Origin: Bog-756 sp963703145
GTDB lineage: Bacteria > Actinomycetota > Acidimicrobiia > Acidimicrobiales > RAAP-2
DNA: 64,000 nt
Reading direction: 5' to 3'
NCBI GenBank assembly: GCA_963703145.1
Contig: OY969793.1
Coordinates: forward strand, 1,178,001-1,242,000
The number at the start of each line of letters is the position of its first letter. The stretch's first letter is position 1. Of this stretch, positions 33,044-42,320 are shown in pieces. The notes beneath the pieces were generated by a model, which searched no databases, was not told where the DNA came from, and saw nothing but the letters and a program-made list of their open reading frames with translations. A program made the translations under genes and the position numbers.

Positions 33044-34111
33044 CTAGTTGCTCGACGTGGCCGGGGCCGTGCCGGCTGCGTCGTCGGCCGTCGACTCGGC
33101 CTCGTCGCTGGGCTGGGTTGTCTTGACCAGGGGGAAATGGCAGGCCACCTGGTGGCCCGGTGCCACCTCGCGCAACAGTGGCTCCTCGTTGGCACATCGC
33201 TCCTCGGCATAGGGGCAGCGGGTGCGGAACCGGCAACCCGAGGGCGGATTGAGCGGGGAGGGAAGCTCACCGCTCAATCCCTCGTGGTCGGACTGCTGGT
33301 CCGGGTCAGGCTCGGGAATGGATGCCAGGAGTGCCGCAGTGTAGGGATGAGCGGCCGACCGGTAGAGGTCGTCGGAGCCGGCGATCTCCACCAGCTTCCC
33401 CAGGTACATCACCGCCACCCGGTCGCTGACGTTCTTGACCACGGCCAGGTCGTGGGCGATGAAGACCATGGTGAGCTTGAAGCGTTCCTTGAGGTCGGCC
33501 AGGAGGTTGAGGATCTGCGCCTGGACCGACACATCCAGGGCGGAGACCGGCTCGTCGCAGATCAGCAGGTCGGGATCGGCCATCAGGGCCCGGGCGATGC
33601 TGATCCGCTGGCACTGGCCGCCGGAGAATTCCCCCGGACGGCGGTCGCCGGCGGTGTCAGGGTCGATGCCCACCGCCTCCAACATCGCTTTGACCTTGTC
33701 GATCCGCTCCGACTTGGTGCCACGACCCCAGATGACGAGGGGCTCGGCCACGATGTCCTTCACCCGCCGCCGCGGGTTGAGCGAGGAGATCGGGTCCTGG
33801 AAGATCATCTGGATCTTGGTGCGCACCCGCCGCAACTGCCGGCCCGAGAGCTGGTTGAGGTTCTGACCCTTGTAGGAGACCGACCCCGACGTCGGCGGCT
33901 GCACCTGCACCAGAGTCCGCCCGGTGGTCGACTTCCCACACCCCGACTCACCGACCAGTCCGAGGGTCTCACCGCTCCTCACCTCGAAGGACACCCCGGA
34001 TACGGCATGCACGGTCCGCCGGCCGGACTTGAACTCGACCACCAGATCCTCCACGGCCAGCACCACATCGCCCGGAAGCACGGCAGCCCCGTCTGGCGCG
34101 TCGGCCGTCAC
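33044..34111 (-). CDS. Peptide-type ABC transporter, ATP-binding subunit 2 (DppF/OppF-like)
   Basis: 355-residue ATPase. Walker A is GESGCGKST, the signature is FSGGQCQRISIARAL, Walker B is LLICDEPVSALDVSVQAQ, and the C-terminal oligopeptide-transporter cysteine motif is PPSGCRFRTRCPYAEERC. The signature has Cys where Arg is usual (SGGQRQR). The GTG start overlaps the stop of the upstream ATPase gene (GTGA); a longer open frame is only that gene read in another frame. Last gene of the five-gene transporter operon. The pair of ATPases drives import through the two permeases. Substrate could be peptides, nickel or sugars. Confidence 0.9.
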   Translation of the reverse strand: MTADAPDGAAVLPGDVVLAVEDLVVEFKSGRRTVHAVSGVSFEVRSGETLGLVGESGCGKSTTGRTLVQVQPPTSGSVSYKGQNLNQLSGRQLRRVRTKIQMIFQDPISSLNPRRRVKDIVAEPLVIWGRGTKSERIDKVKAMLEAVGIDPDTAGDRRPGEFSGGQCQRISIARALMADPDLLICDEPVSALDVSVQAQILNLLADLKERFKLTMVFIAHDLAVVKNVSDRVAVMYLGKLVEIAGSDDLYRSAAHPYTAALLASIPEPDPDQQSDHEGLSGELPSPLNPPSGCRFRTRCPYAEERCANEEPLLREVAPGHQVACHFPLVKTTQPSDEAESTADDAAGTAPATSSN

Positions 34112-35253
34112 GGCCCCGCCACCCCGGCGTCGGGATCGATCGGCGTCTGGGCCACCGTGGCGTCCCCGGTCGACGCGCCGTCGGTTGCATCGTGGGCCGG
34201 AGGGGCCGTCGATACCCCGTTGATCAGCGGGAACCAGCAGGCGAAGAGATGGTCCGGCGTGCCCGCCGTCCGCAAGGGTGGCTCGCTCTCGCGGCACTTG
34301 TCCTGGGCATAGGGGCACCGAGGGGCGAAGCGGCAGCCGCTCGGGGGGTGGATCAGGTCCGGCGGGCGTCCGGCGATGGCCCGGAGACGGACGCCGCTCG
34401 GGTCGGACAGTCGAGGGATCGAGTCCATGAGGGCACGCGTGTAGGGCATGCGGGTATCGCTGAACAGGACCTTGGTCGGCGCCCGCTCGACCACCCGGCC
34501 GGCGTACATGACCAGGATGTCGTCGGCCCGGTTGGCCACCACCCCGAGGTCGTGGGTCACCAGGATCACCGCCATGTGCCGCTCGCGCTGCAACTCGCCC
34601 AACAGGTCGAGGATCTGGGCCTGGACCGTCACGTCGAGTCCCGTGGTGGGTTCGTCGGCCAGCACCAGCCGGGGGGCACAGGCCAGAGCGATGGCGATCA
34701 TCACCCGCTGGCGCATGCCGCCCGACAGCTGGAACGGGTACCAGCGGATGCGCTCCTCGGGGGAGGGGATCCCCACCGATCGAAGGAGTTCGACGGCGGT
34801 GGCATTGGCCTCGGCCCGGCTCATGTCGAGGTGGAGGCGGAGCGACTCGGTGATCTGGCGGCCGATGCGCTTCACCGGGTTGAGGGCGGTCATGGGGTCC
34901 TGGAAGATCATGCTCAGCTCAGCACCCCACACCTGGCGGAGCTGGGTGGGGCTCAAGGCGGTGAGCTCGTGCCCGGCGAAGTGGACCGTCCCGCTGGTGA
35001 GGACGTCGCGTGGCGGCAACAACCCCATGATCGACCGTGACAGCACAGTCTTGCCCGAGCCCGACTCGCCGACGATGCCCAACGTCTTGCCCCGGTCGAC
35101 GGAGAGCGACACCCCGTCGACGGCCCGGACCGTCCCGCGGCCGGTGCGGAACGACGTGTGAAGGTCGTCCACCACCAGCAGCGGGCCACCGTCGATCTCC
35201 CCGACGTCGGGGAACTCCAGGGTGGTCCCGCGCTTGGGGATCCGCTCACTCAC
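34108..35253 (-). CDS. Peptide-type ABC transporter, ATP-binding subunit 1 (DppD/OppD-like)
   Basis: 381-residue ATPase. Walker A is GESGSGKTV, Q-loop SMIFQDPMTALNPV, signature LSGGMRQRVMIA, Walker B LVLADEPTTGLDVTVQ, H-loop VTHDLGVV, and the C-terminal motif HPPSGCRFAPRCPYAQDKC. The GTG at 35253 has GAGG 9 bases upstream; an ATG at 35280 would overlap the permease gene and is less likely. The C-terminal 30 residues (Ala/Thr/Asp-rich) are probably disordered. Confidence 0.9.
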   Translation of the reverse strand: MSERIPKRGTTLEFPDVGEIDGGPLLVVDDLHTSFRTGRGTVRAVDGVSLSVDRGKTLGIVGESGSGKTVLSRSIMGLLPPRDVLTSGTVHFAGHELTALSPTQLRQVWGAELSMIFQDPMTALNPVKRIGRQITESLRLHLDMSRAEANATAVELLRSVGIPSPEERIRWYPFQLSGGMRQRVMIAIALACAPRLVLADEPTTGLDVTVQAQILDLLGELQRERHMAVILVTHDLGVVANRADDILVMYAGRVVERAPTKVLFSDTRMPYTRALMDSIPRLSDPSGVRLRAIAGRPPDLIHPPSGCRFAPRCPYAQDKCRESEPPLRTAGTPDHLFACWFPLINGVSTAPPAHDATDGASTGDATVAQTPIDPDAGVAGP

Positions 35254-35263
35254 GACGGCTGCC

Positions 35264-36223
35264 TCACAGCAGGCCCTCACGGATGTCGAAGCGTTGGCGG
35301 AACCGGTCGCCGATCAGATTGATGGACAACAGCAGCAAGAACATGGCCAGCACCGGCCACAGCATGATGTACGGGTTGGTGCTCAGATTGCCGTTGGAGG
35401 TCCCCTCGGAGATCAGGTTGCCCCATGACGGCGTCGGAAGGGCCACCGAGAGGCCGAGGAAGGCCAGCGACCCTTCGATCACGATGACGCCGGCCACGGT
35501 GATCAACCCGAAGGTCACCGCCACCGGCACCACGTTGGGGAGGATCTCGCGGAAGACGATCCGGGTCGAGGTGGCACCCAGCGTGCGGGCGGCGATGACG
35601 AAGTCCCGGTTGGCAAAGGACAGGCTCGAGGCGCGGACTACCCGGTAGAGAAGCGGGATGGTCGCCACCCCCAAGATGATGGTGATCTTCAGGAGTGACT
35701 GGCCCCAGAAGGCCACGATGGCGATCACCGCCACAATGGCCGGGAAGGCCAACAGGACGAATGACCCGGCGTTGAGGGAGATGTCCAGTCGGCCGCCCTT
35801 GTACCCCGACACGAGGCCCAGGGTCCCACCGACGGCCATGCCGATCACCACTGAGACGAAGCCCACGATCAGGGAGACCCGGGCCCCGAAGATGACCCGG
35901 CTGAGCAGGTCGCGCCCCAGGTCATCGGTGCCGAGCAGGTGGTGGATGCTGGGCGGGGCGTTGAGCGCGTTGTAGTTCTGGAAGTTGGGGTTGGGCAGAG
36001 GCAGGACATTGGCCAGCACGGCCAGCACCACGATCAGCCCCACCCAGCCCACGGCGAACCAGAACAGAATCCCGAAGGGCTTGCGCTGCAGGATGTCGTC
36101 GGACTCGAGGGCCTCGCTCTGGCGGGACACCACCAGCTCGTCCATGGCGGCCAGGCCCGGCACCCGGTCGCCCAGGAGGGCGCCCGACGCGTGGGTATCG
36201 GCCAGCTCGCGGTCGTCAGGCAT
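35264..36223 (-). CDS. Peptide-type ABC transporter permease (DppC/OppC-like)
   Basis: 319-residue membrane protein with six predicted membrane segments. An N-terminal cytoplasmic part of about 50 residues precedes the first segment (ILFWFAVGWVGLIVVLAVLA). HLLGTDDLGRDLLSRVIFGA is diagnostic of the OppC branch and the EAA loop is RTLGATSTRIVFREILPN. It pairs with the OppB-like permease whose gene ends 3 bases upstream. Confidence 0.92.
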   Translation of the reverse strand: MPDDRELADTHASGALLGDRVPGLAAMDELVVSRQSEALESDDILQRKPFGILFWFAVGWVGLIVVLAVLANVLPLPNPNFQNYNALNAPPSIHHLLGTDDLGRDLLSRVIFGARVSLIVGFVSVVIGMAVGGTLGLVSGYKGGRLDISLNAGSFVLLAFPAIVAVIAIVAFWGQSLLKITIILGVATIPLLYRVVRASSLSFANRDFVIAARTLGATSTRIVFREILPNVVPVAVTFGLITVAGVIVIEGSLAFLGLSVALPTPSWGNLISEGTSNGNLSTNPYIMLWPVLAMFLLLLSINLIGDRFRQRFDIREGLL

Positions 36224-36226
36224 CGG

Positions 36227-37171
36227 TCACTCTCGCGTCACTCGGGGATCGACCACCGTGAAGGCGAAGTCGATGATGAACTGCAGCACCACATAGGCCA
36301 CAGCCACCACCAAGGTAATGCCCTGGACCACCAGGTAGTCCCGCTGCTGGACGGCCACGACCAGCGAGTACCCGAGCCCGTTGATGGCAAACAGGTATTC
36401 GACGATGAACGTCCCTGCGATCAGGGCCCCGATGTTGACACCGGCCGCGGCCAGGAGGGAGAACGAAGAGGGACGGAAGGCGTGCCGCCACATGATCCAC
36501 CGGGCCGACAGCCCTTTGGACCGGGCCATCGTCACGAAGTCCTCCTGGAGTGTGCTGATGAGGTCGGAACGGAACAGCCGGTAGTAGACGGCGATCGACC
36601 CGGCGGTGATGGCCAGCGACGGCAGGATCATGTCGTGGAGGTTGGCGCCGGGGTCCTGGGTGAAGGGCACATACCCCGTGGCCGGGAACCAGTGGAGGCC
36701 CACGGCGAACACCGCCACCATGATCGGGGCGATGACAAAGGGCGGCAGGGCCAGCATCCCGAAGGTGGCCGTGGTCGAGACGTTGTCGAAGGTCCCGTTG
36801 GGCCGCCGCGAGGTGAACAGGGCCAGTGGGATGGCCACGGCGAAGGCGATGACCTGGGAGATGATGATCAGTTCGGCGTCGATGGGCCAGCCCGTAGCGA
36901 TGATGTGGGTCACCGGCTCATGGTTCAGGTAGGACTGCCCGAAGTTGCCGTGGAAGATCGAGCCCAACCAGGTCAGGTACTGCTGGAACAGAGGCTTGTT
37001 GAGGCCCAGCTGCTTGAACAGGACGGCCCGGTTGTGGGCGGTGTCGTTGGGTCCGAGGATCGTGATCGACGGGTCCCCGGGCAGGAGGTGGACGAGCAGG
37101 AAGACCAGGACCGAGATGATGAACGACACCACCACCAGCTGGACGAACCGTCGGAGGAGGTACTTGGCCAT
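36227..37171 (-). CDS. Peptide-type ABC transporter permease (DppB/OppB-like)
   Basis: 314 residues, six membrane segments. It begins with the typical OppB start MAKYLLRRFVQLVVVSFIIS. WLGSIFHGNFGQSYLNHEPV and MARSKGLSARWIMWRHAFRP (the EAA loop) are family landmarks. It starts 33 bases after the binding-protein gene and ends 3 bases before the OppC-like gene, so all five genes form one operon on the minus strand. Confidence 0.92.
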   Translation of the reverse strand: MAKYLLRRFVQLVVVSFIISVLVFLLVHLLPGDPSITILGPNDTAHNRAVLFKQLGLNKPLFQQYLTWLGSIFHGNFGQSYLNHEPVTHIIATGWPIDAELIIISQVIAFAVAIPLALFTSRRPNGTFDNVSTTATFGMLALPPFVIAPIMVAVFAVGLHWFPATGYVPFTQDPGANLHDMILPSLAITAGSIAVYYRLFRSDLISTLQEDFVTMARSKGLSARWIMWRHAFRPSSFSLLAAAGVNIGALIAGTFIVEYLFAINGLGYSLVVAVQQRDYLVVQGITLVVAVAYVVLQFIIDFAFTVVDPRVTRE

Positions 37172-37204
37172 GGGTGGTGGGGTGGGGTCGGGTGGCCCGA
37201 CCCG

Positions 37205-38896
37205 CTATCCGTTCAACCAGATCTGGGTCGGAACGAAAATGCCCTCGTCGAAGCCGTAGCCGTGGGTCCCGTCTGGGAAGGTCCAGCCCGCGAAGTTCTG
37301 GACCCGGTCCTGAGCCACCTCGGAGAAGAGGTACTGGTCGATCCACAGGTAGGGGAGCTCGGTGGCCAGCTGCTTGTTCACGGTCTGGTAGGCGGTGACC
37401 CGGGTGGCCTGGTCGGTGGTGTGGCGACCGGTCAACATGGCGGACTCCAGTGTCGGGTCGTCGAGCCGGGTGAAGTTGAGGCCGATGGTGCCGATGGGGG
37501 AGATGGTGGTGGTGCTCCACCACACGTAGTTGAGGTCGGGGTTCACATTGCCGAACTGGTAGGAGGTGACCGCCTCGAACGTCCCGAGCACGAACTCGTC
37601 GATGAGGGTGGCCTGTTCCACCTCGCCCACCGACACGTTGAAGCCGACCTGCTCCCACATCTGTTGGATGATCTGGACCAGTTTGATCTCGATGGGGTCG
37701 GGGATGGTCGTCAGCTTGATCGTCGGGGTCCCGTGCTGGGCCTTGTACTGGTTGACGAGCGCCTTGGCCCCCGAGGGGTCGTAGGTCGGGTAGCCCGTGT
37801 CGGAGTAGTACTCCGAGTTGGGCAGGAACAGCCCGTTGACGGGCTTGGCGAATCCGGCCCCGAAGATCTTCTGGATCTGGGCCTGGTCCAGCCCCTTGGC
37901 CAAGGCCTGGCGGACCCGCAGGTCATTGGTCGGTGGGGTCTTGGTGTTGAGCATGATGAAGGCCATCGTCGGTTGGCCGATGACACCGGTGCGGGTGTCG
38001 ACGAGCTGGTAGCCCGACCCGCCCGAGCCCGAGAACCGGTTGATGGTGTTGGCGTCCGTCGACTCGATCATGTCGACACCCCCGGTGCGCAGCGTGGACT
38101 CGCGCTGGGTGGTGTCGGGGATCGGCTTGAAGGTGATCTGGTCGAGGTAGGGAAGACCGCTCCGCCAGTAGCTGGGGTTCCGGGTGGCGGTGAAGTGGTC
38201 GTTGGGCTGCCACTCCGAGTAGATGAACGGCCCGGTGCCCACGGGCTTGGGGGCGCTGTTGGGGTTGCTCGTGGCGGCGTCGATCATGGCCTGGCCGACG
38301 ACGTAGCCGACCTGGGTGGTGAGCCCGGCGGGGAAGGTGGGGTTGGGCCCGGTCAGCGTATACACCACGGTCAGGTCATCCGGCGTGGCGAGCGAGGCCA
38401 CCTGCTTCAGTGCCTGGCCGGTGAGGGCGGAGGCCGCCAGGGCGGTGAAGTTGGACTTGACCACCGCGGAGGTCAGCGGTGACCCGTCGTTGAACTTGAT
38501 GTTGGGGCGCAGCTTCATGGTCCACGTGTCGAAGGTGGAGTTGGCACTGATCGACTCGGCCAGGTAGGGCTTGATCGTGCCGTCGGAGGCCACCGCCATC
38601 AGCGGGTCGTAGATGGCGTTGGCATAGAGGTACCCGTTGGTGTCCCAGTGGTTGGACGCGGGATAGAAGCCGTCGATCTCGGCCAGCGTGCCCACGGTCA
38701 GGGCGCCGCCCCGCTTGGGCGTACCGGTGCCGATGCCGGGCTTGCCCGAGGTGGACGCACCAGTGGTGGTCGACGTCGACGATCCCGACGAGCATGCCGA
38801 CAGGCCGGCCGCGCCCAACGCCACGGCACCTCCGGTTGCCGCCCCGCGTGACAAAAACGTCCGGCGGCTGAATCCTCTAGTGGCCATCTCCGACAT
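37205..38896 (-). CDS. Family 5 extracellular solute-binding lipoprotein
   Basis: 563 residues. The N-terminus carries a twin-arginine signal (GFSRRTFLSRG) and a lipobox (GLSACSS), so the protein is likely exported by Tat and then lipid-anchored. A Ser/Thr linker leads to the SBP_bac_5 fold: GGALTVGTLAEIDGFYPAS, SISANSTFDTWTMKLRPNIK, FNDGSPLTSAVVKSNF and LRVRQALAKGLDQAQI are characteristic. It captures the substrate, probably peptides or related solutes, for the four downstream transporter proteins. Two starts are possible, ATG 38896 or ATG 38887; both keep the Tat motif. Divergent from the glycosyltransferase gene at 39067. Confidence 0.92.
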   Translation of the reverse strand: MSEMATRGFSRRTFLSRGAATGGAVALGAAGLSACSSGSSTSTTTGASTSGKPGIGTGTPKRGGALTVGTLAEIDGFYPASNHWDTNGYLYANAIYDPLMAVASDGTIKPYLAESISANSTFDTWTMKLRPNIKFNDGSPLTSAVVKSNFTALAASALTGQALKQVASLATPDDLTVVYTLTGPNPTFPAGLTTQVGYVVGQAMIDAATSNPNSAPKPVGTGPFIYSEWQPNDHFTATRNPSYWRSGLPYLDQITFKPIPDTTQRESTLRTGGVDMIESTDANTINRFSGSGGSGYQLVDTRTGVIGQPTMAFIMLNTKTPPTNDLRVRQALAKGLDQAQIQKIFGAGFAKPVNGLFLPNSEYYSDTGYPTYDPSGAKALVNQYKAQHGTPTIKLTTIPDPIEIKLVQIIQQMWEQVGFNVSVGEVEQATLIDEFVLGTFEAVTSYQFGNVNPDLNYVWWSTTTISPIGTIGLNFTRLDDPTLESAMLTGRHTTDQATRVTAYQTVNKQLATELPYLWIDQYLFSEVAQDRVQNFAGWTFPDGTHGYGFDEGIFVPTQIWLNG

Positions 38897-39054
38897 CCCC
38901 CATCATTCTCCCCCTACCCGCCGAACGGATGACGGCGGCGCGTACCAGGGTGCACTCTGTCACAGGCACCGCAAGTAGTGGGGGCAGGCTACTTCCCAGA
39001 GGGCAGGCGGTCCACGCTTCGGGTCGCGGTCCACCGGTGCCGGCAACCGCTAGG

Positions 39055-39060
39055 TACCAT
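39055..39060 (+). promoter_or_regulatory. Putative -10 element TACCAT, six bases before ATG
   Basis: TACCAT fits TAnnnT and ends 6 bases before the ATG at 39067, with no ribosome site between. It repeats the leaderless-type arrangement seen at 4118, 26091, 51925 and 54079. Confidence 0.45.
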
Positions 39061-39066
39061 GCCTCC

Positions 39067-40818
39067 ATGGATGCAGCCACCCCTGGGTCCGCCTCGGTGG
39101 TCGGTTCCACAGGAGATGTCGAGGTCGCCCCGGCTCGTGCCACGGGCGCCGAATCGTCGGCCGCAACCGTTGGTGCCCCCGTCGCCGATCCGCCCCAGAC
39201 GCCGGTGGCGCCCACCGGCGCCGGCGCGCCAGCCGTCGGCAACGGTGCCGGTGGCCCCGGTCCGACCGAGGATCCCGAGGGGCCGGCGTTCGGCCCGACC
39301 ACCAGGGCGGTGCTGGCCGTCGGCGTGGTGGCTGTGCTCGCGGTGGCCCTGGTGTTGCGGTTCTGGACCCGCTCGGACCTCTGGCTCGATGAGGCCCTGA
39401 CTGTCAACATCGCCAAGCAACCGCTCCACGAGATCCCCTCGTACTTGCGTCGTGACGGGGCGCCGCCGCTGTTCTACGTGCTTCTCCACTTCTGGATCCG
39501 CCTGTTCGGGCAGTCGGACCTGGCCGTGCGGTCCCTGCCGGGGATCATCGGCGTAGTCACCCTGCCGCTGGCCTGGCTGGCCGGGAAACGGGCCGGGGGA
39601 CGGACCACAGCGTGGGCCGCACTGCTGCTGCTGGCCACCTCGCCGTTTGCCGTCCGCTACGACACCGAGACCCGCATGTACGCGCTCGTTGCGCTACTCA
39701 CGGTGCTCGGCTACCTGGCCCTCGGCCGCACGCTGGACCGCCCTCGGCCAGGCAATCTGGTGGCCGTAGCCGTCGTCACCGGCCTGCTCCTCTACACCCA
39801 CTACTGGTCGCTCTACCTGGTCGGCACGGTCATGCTGTGGTTGGCCTGGCAAGCATGGCGCGGCCGGGCCGAATGGCGCTCGGGGGCCCGTGCGGCCCTG
39901 GCCGCCGGCGTCGTGGGCTGCCTCACCTTCCTGCCCTGGGTGCCCACGTTCTTGTACCAGTCCCACCACACCGGCACGCCCTGGGCCACGCCGGCCAACT
40001 TCAGCGCCATGGTGAACGCCATCGCCAACTTCGCCGGTGGCGCCTCCAACCAGGGCCGGTTGCTCGGCCTCTTGTTCTTCGCCCTGGCCGGGCTGGCCCT
40101 GTTCGGGACGGCCACCGACTCCCGCCACATCGAACTGGACGTCCGTACCCGTCCGATCGGGCGGCCCCTGGCCATCACCATCACTGGGACCCTGGCTGCC
40201 GCCATCGCCGGGGGATTCCTCACCAGCAGCACCTTCGATGCCCGCTACGCCTCGGTGGTGTTCATCCCCTTGATCCTGCTGGTGGCCATCGGTCTCACCA
40301 CATTCGAAAGCCGCAGGATCCGGTCGGCCGTCCTCGTGGTGGCCATCCTCGCCGGCCTGGCCGGTGCCCTCCCCAACGTGACGACCAACCGCACCCAGGC
40401 CGGCCAGGTGGCCGCCACCATCGCTGCCCACGCCAAGCCGGGCGATGTCATCGCCTACTGTCCCGACCAGCTCGGGCCGGCCGTCAACCGCCTGCTGCCG
40501 AGCGGCCGTTACGTCCAGACCACCTTCCCACGGGGGACCGGACCCGAGTTCGTCAACTGGGTGGACTACGCCGCCGCCTCACGGGCCGGCCATCCGCTGG
40601 CCTTCGCTGAGCACTTAGAGGCGCTGGCCGCACCGGCCGGCCACCAGATCTTCGTAGTGTGGAGCGGCGGCTACCAGACCTTCGGCGTCAAGTGCGAGCA
40701 GATCGTCCAGACCCTGCAGAACAGCCCCAATTTCCAGGCCAAGAACCTGGTGGCCGGCAACAACAACCGCTTCTTCCAGCCGATGTCGCTCCTGCAGCTG
40801 ACCCCGGCGAAGCCCTGA
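39067..40818 (+). CDS. GT-C-type membrane glycosyltransferase (GT39/ArnT-like)
   Basis: 583 residues. A low-complexity Ala/Pro/Gly cytoplasmic leader of about 80 residues precedes the first membrane helix. The first external loop has SDLWLDEALTVNIA, the Asp-Glu motif of GT-C enzymes that use polyprenyl-phosphate sugars, and RRDGAPPLFYVLLHFW follows. About ten membrane helices follow, then a roughly 150-residue C-terminal extracytoplasmic domain (GDVIAYCPDQLGPAVNRLLP). It probably adds a sugar to an envelope glycan or protein outside the membrane. Start set by homology and the -10 element directly ahead. First gene of the envelope glycan block. Confidence 0.78.
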   Translation: MDAATPGSASVVGSTGDVEVAPARATGAESSAATVGAPVADPPQTPVAPTGAGAPAVGNGAGGPGPTEDPEGPAFGPTTRAVLAVGVVAVLAVALVLRFWTRSDLWLDEALTVNIAKQPLHEIPSYLRRDGAPPLFYVLLHFWIRLFGQSDLAVRSLPGIIGVVTLPLAWLAGKRAGGRTTAWAALLLLATSPFAVRYDTETRMYALVALLTVLGYLALGRTLDRPRPGNLVAVAVVTGLLLYTHYWSLYLVGTVMLWLAWQAWRGRAEWRSGARAALAAGVVGCLTFLPWVPTFLYQSHHTGTPWATPANFSAMVNAIANFAGGASNQGRLLGLLFFALAGLALFGTATDSRHIELDVRTRPIGRPLAITITGTLAAAIAGGFLTSSTFDARYASVVFIPLILLVAIGLTTFESRRIRSAVLVVAILAGLAGALPNVTTNRTQAGQVAATIAAHAKPGDVIAYCPDQLGPAVNRLLPSGRYVQTTFPRGTGPEFVNWVDYAAASRAGHPLAFAEHLEALAAPAGHQIFVVWSGGYQTFGVKCEQIVQTLQNSPNFQAKNLVAGNNNRFFQPMSLLQLTPAKP

Positions 40819-40824
40819 CCGGGC

Positions 40825-42066
40825 GTGGCCGATCCCGGACCGTCACCGGTGGGGACGTCACGTCCGCCCCAACCGGTCGCCCCCGCCCTCCGAGACGCCG
40901 ACCGGCCGTTGCGGTCGAGACAACTCGCCACGGCCACCCTGATCGCCCTGCCCGCCTGGCTCGTGGCCCGGGTCCTGGTGGCTGGGGCCCTGATCGGTGC
41001 CCACCTCGGTGTCTCGACCCTGCGGCCCCACAATGCCGCCGCTGTGCTCCGGGTGCACCAGGGCCTGTTGGCCTGGGACGGCGGGTGGTACGAGTCGATC
41101 GCACGGCACGGGTATGCCACCGCCGGAGTCCAGTCGGTGCGCTTCTACCCAGCGTTCCCGCTGGCCGGCCGGCTGGTGGGCCACATCCCCGGCATCGGGC
41201 CCGGCCCGGCCCTGGTGGCCATCGCCAACCTGAGCTCGCTGGCAGCCATGGCCGGTGTGGTCCTGCTGGTCCGACACGACTTCGGCGACGGTGGGCTGGC
41301 CCGACGGTCGGCGTGGCTGCTGGGGCTGGCCCCGTCGGCCTACTCGCTGGTGCTCGGCTACGCCGACGGGCCGCTGCTGCTGTGCACGGTGACCTGCTTC
41401 CTCGGGGCGCGGACCCAGCGCTGGTGGTGGGCGGCCGGGGCCGGGCTGGCGGCGGGGCTGGTTCGCCCGGTGGGCATCTTGGTGGTCATCCCGGTGGTCG
41501 TCGAAGTATGGCGCCAGCACCGGGCCGCTCCTGGCGGCGGGGTCGGTGCGGCGGCGGGGGAGAAGCGAACGGGGCGCTCCGCCCTGGCCCAGGGTTCGGC
41601 CATCGCCGCCCCGCTGGTGGGGACGGCGATCTTCCTCGTCTGGGTGCGGGCCCAGTTCGGCGACCTCTGGCTCCCGTTCCGCCTACAACAGCAAGGCGGC
41701 CATCGGGGCAGCCTCACCCTCCCGCTGACGTCGATGTGGCACAACCTGGTGTCGGTGGCCCACGGCCACCACCTGGGCAGCGCCTCGCACATCCCCTGGG
41801 CCATCGTGGCTGTGGCCCTGGTGGTCGTAGCGTTCCGGCGGCTCCCGCTGTCCTATGGGCTGTTCGCCGCCGCCGTCGTGGTGGTGTCGCTGGCCAGCTC
41901 CAACCTGGACTCCTTCGAGCGGTACGCCCTCGGCGCATTCCCCCTGGTCGTGGCGGCATCGACCCTCACCTCTCGTCGCGGCGTCGAGACGGTGGTGCTG
42001 GTGGTCTCGGCCGCCGCCATGACCGGCTACGCACTGCTGGCCTTCCTGGGCGTGGTGGTGCCCTGA
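40825..42066 (+). CDS. PIG-V-like mannosyltransferase, GT-C fold
   Basis: 413 residues with about nine membrane helices. WDGGWYESIARHGY near residue 87 and VRFYPAFPLAGRLVG match the conserved first loop of PIG-V/GPI-mannosyltransferase-II-type proteins and related bacterial enzymes. RPVGILVVIP in the middle is also typical. It is only 6 bases downstream of the other glycosyltransferase gene, so both are likely co-expressed. Donor is probably polyprenyl-phosphate mannose; acceptor unknown. Confidence 0.75.
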   Translation: MADPGPSPVGTSRPPQPVAPALRDADRPLRSRQLATATLIALPAWLVARVLVAGALIGAHLGVSTLRPHNAAAVLRVHQGLLAWDGGWYESIARHGYATAGVQSVRFYPAFPLAGRLVGHIPGIGPGPALVAIANLSSLAAMAGVVLLVRHDFGDGGLARRSAWLLGLAPSAYSLVLGYADGPLLLCTVTCFLGARTQRWWWAAGAGLAAGLVRPVGILVVIPVVVEVWRQHRAAPGGGVGAAAGEKRTGRSALAQGSAIAAPLVGTAIFLVWVRAQFGDLWLPFRLQQQGGHRGSLTLPLTSMWHNLVSVAHGHHLGSASHIPWAIVAVALVVVAFRRLPLSYGLFAAAVVVVSLASSNLDSFERYALGAFPLVVAASTLTSRRGVETVVLVVSAAAMTGYALLAFLGVVVP

Positions 42067-42320
42067 TGGCCCACCGGGTCCGGGCCCGGGGCGGGACACT
42101 CCCCGTCCCCTTCGGGGCGAGCCACTATCCTTCACCCGCGTAGCCAGATACCAAGGTCGTCGGGTGCTGTCGGGACACCGGACGAGTCGGTCCCCCCGGA
42201 TCGCAGCAGCACCGCCCACCGGCAAGCTGTGGTGCCCGTCAGGCATCACCGGTCCGTAGCGGCCCAGCGCGGCCCGAGCCGACCGACGCCCCCACCATTC
42301 AGAGGAGAACGGACCACCCA

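Noticed and set aside
35939..38482. Open frame of 847 codons on the plus strand across the transporter genes
   Set aside because: Antisense shadow of the permease and binding-protein genes; low-complexity composition and no start context.
42067..42320. Possible small gene or terminator in the gap before the flavoprotein gene
   Set aside because: No coding frame with a start and homology; the CCCC-TTC-GGGG hairpin near 42107 is short. Only a candidate -10 (TATCCT) is worth noting.
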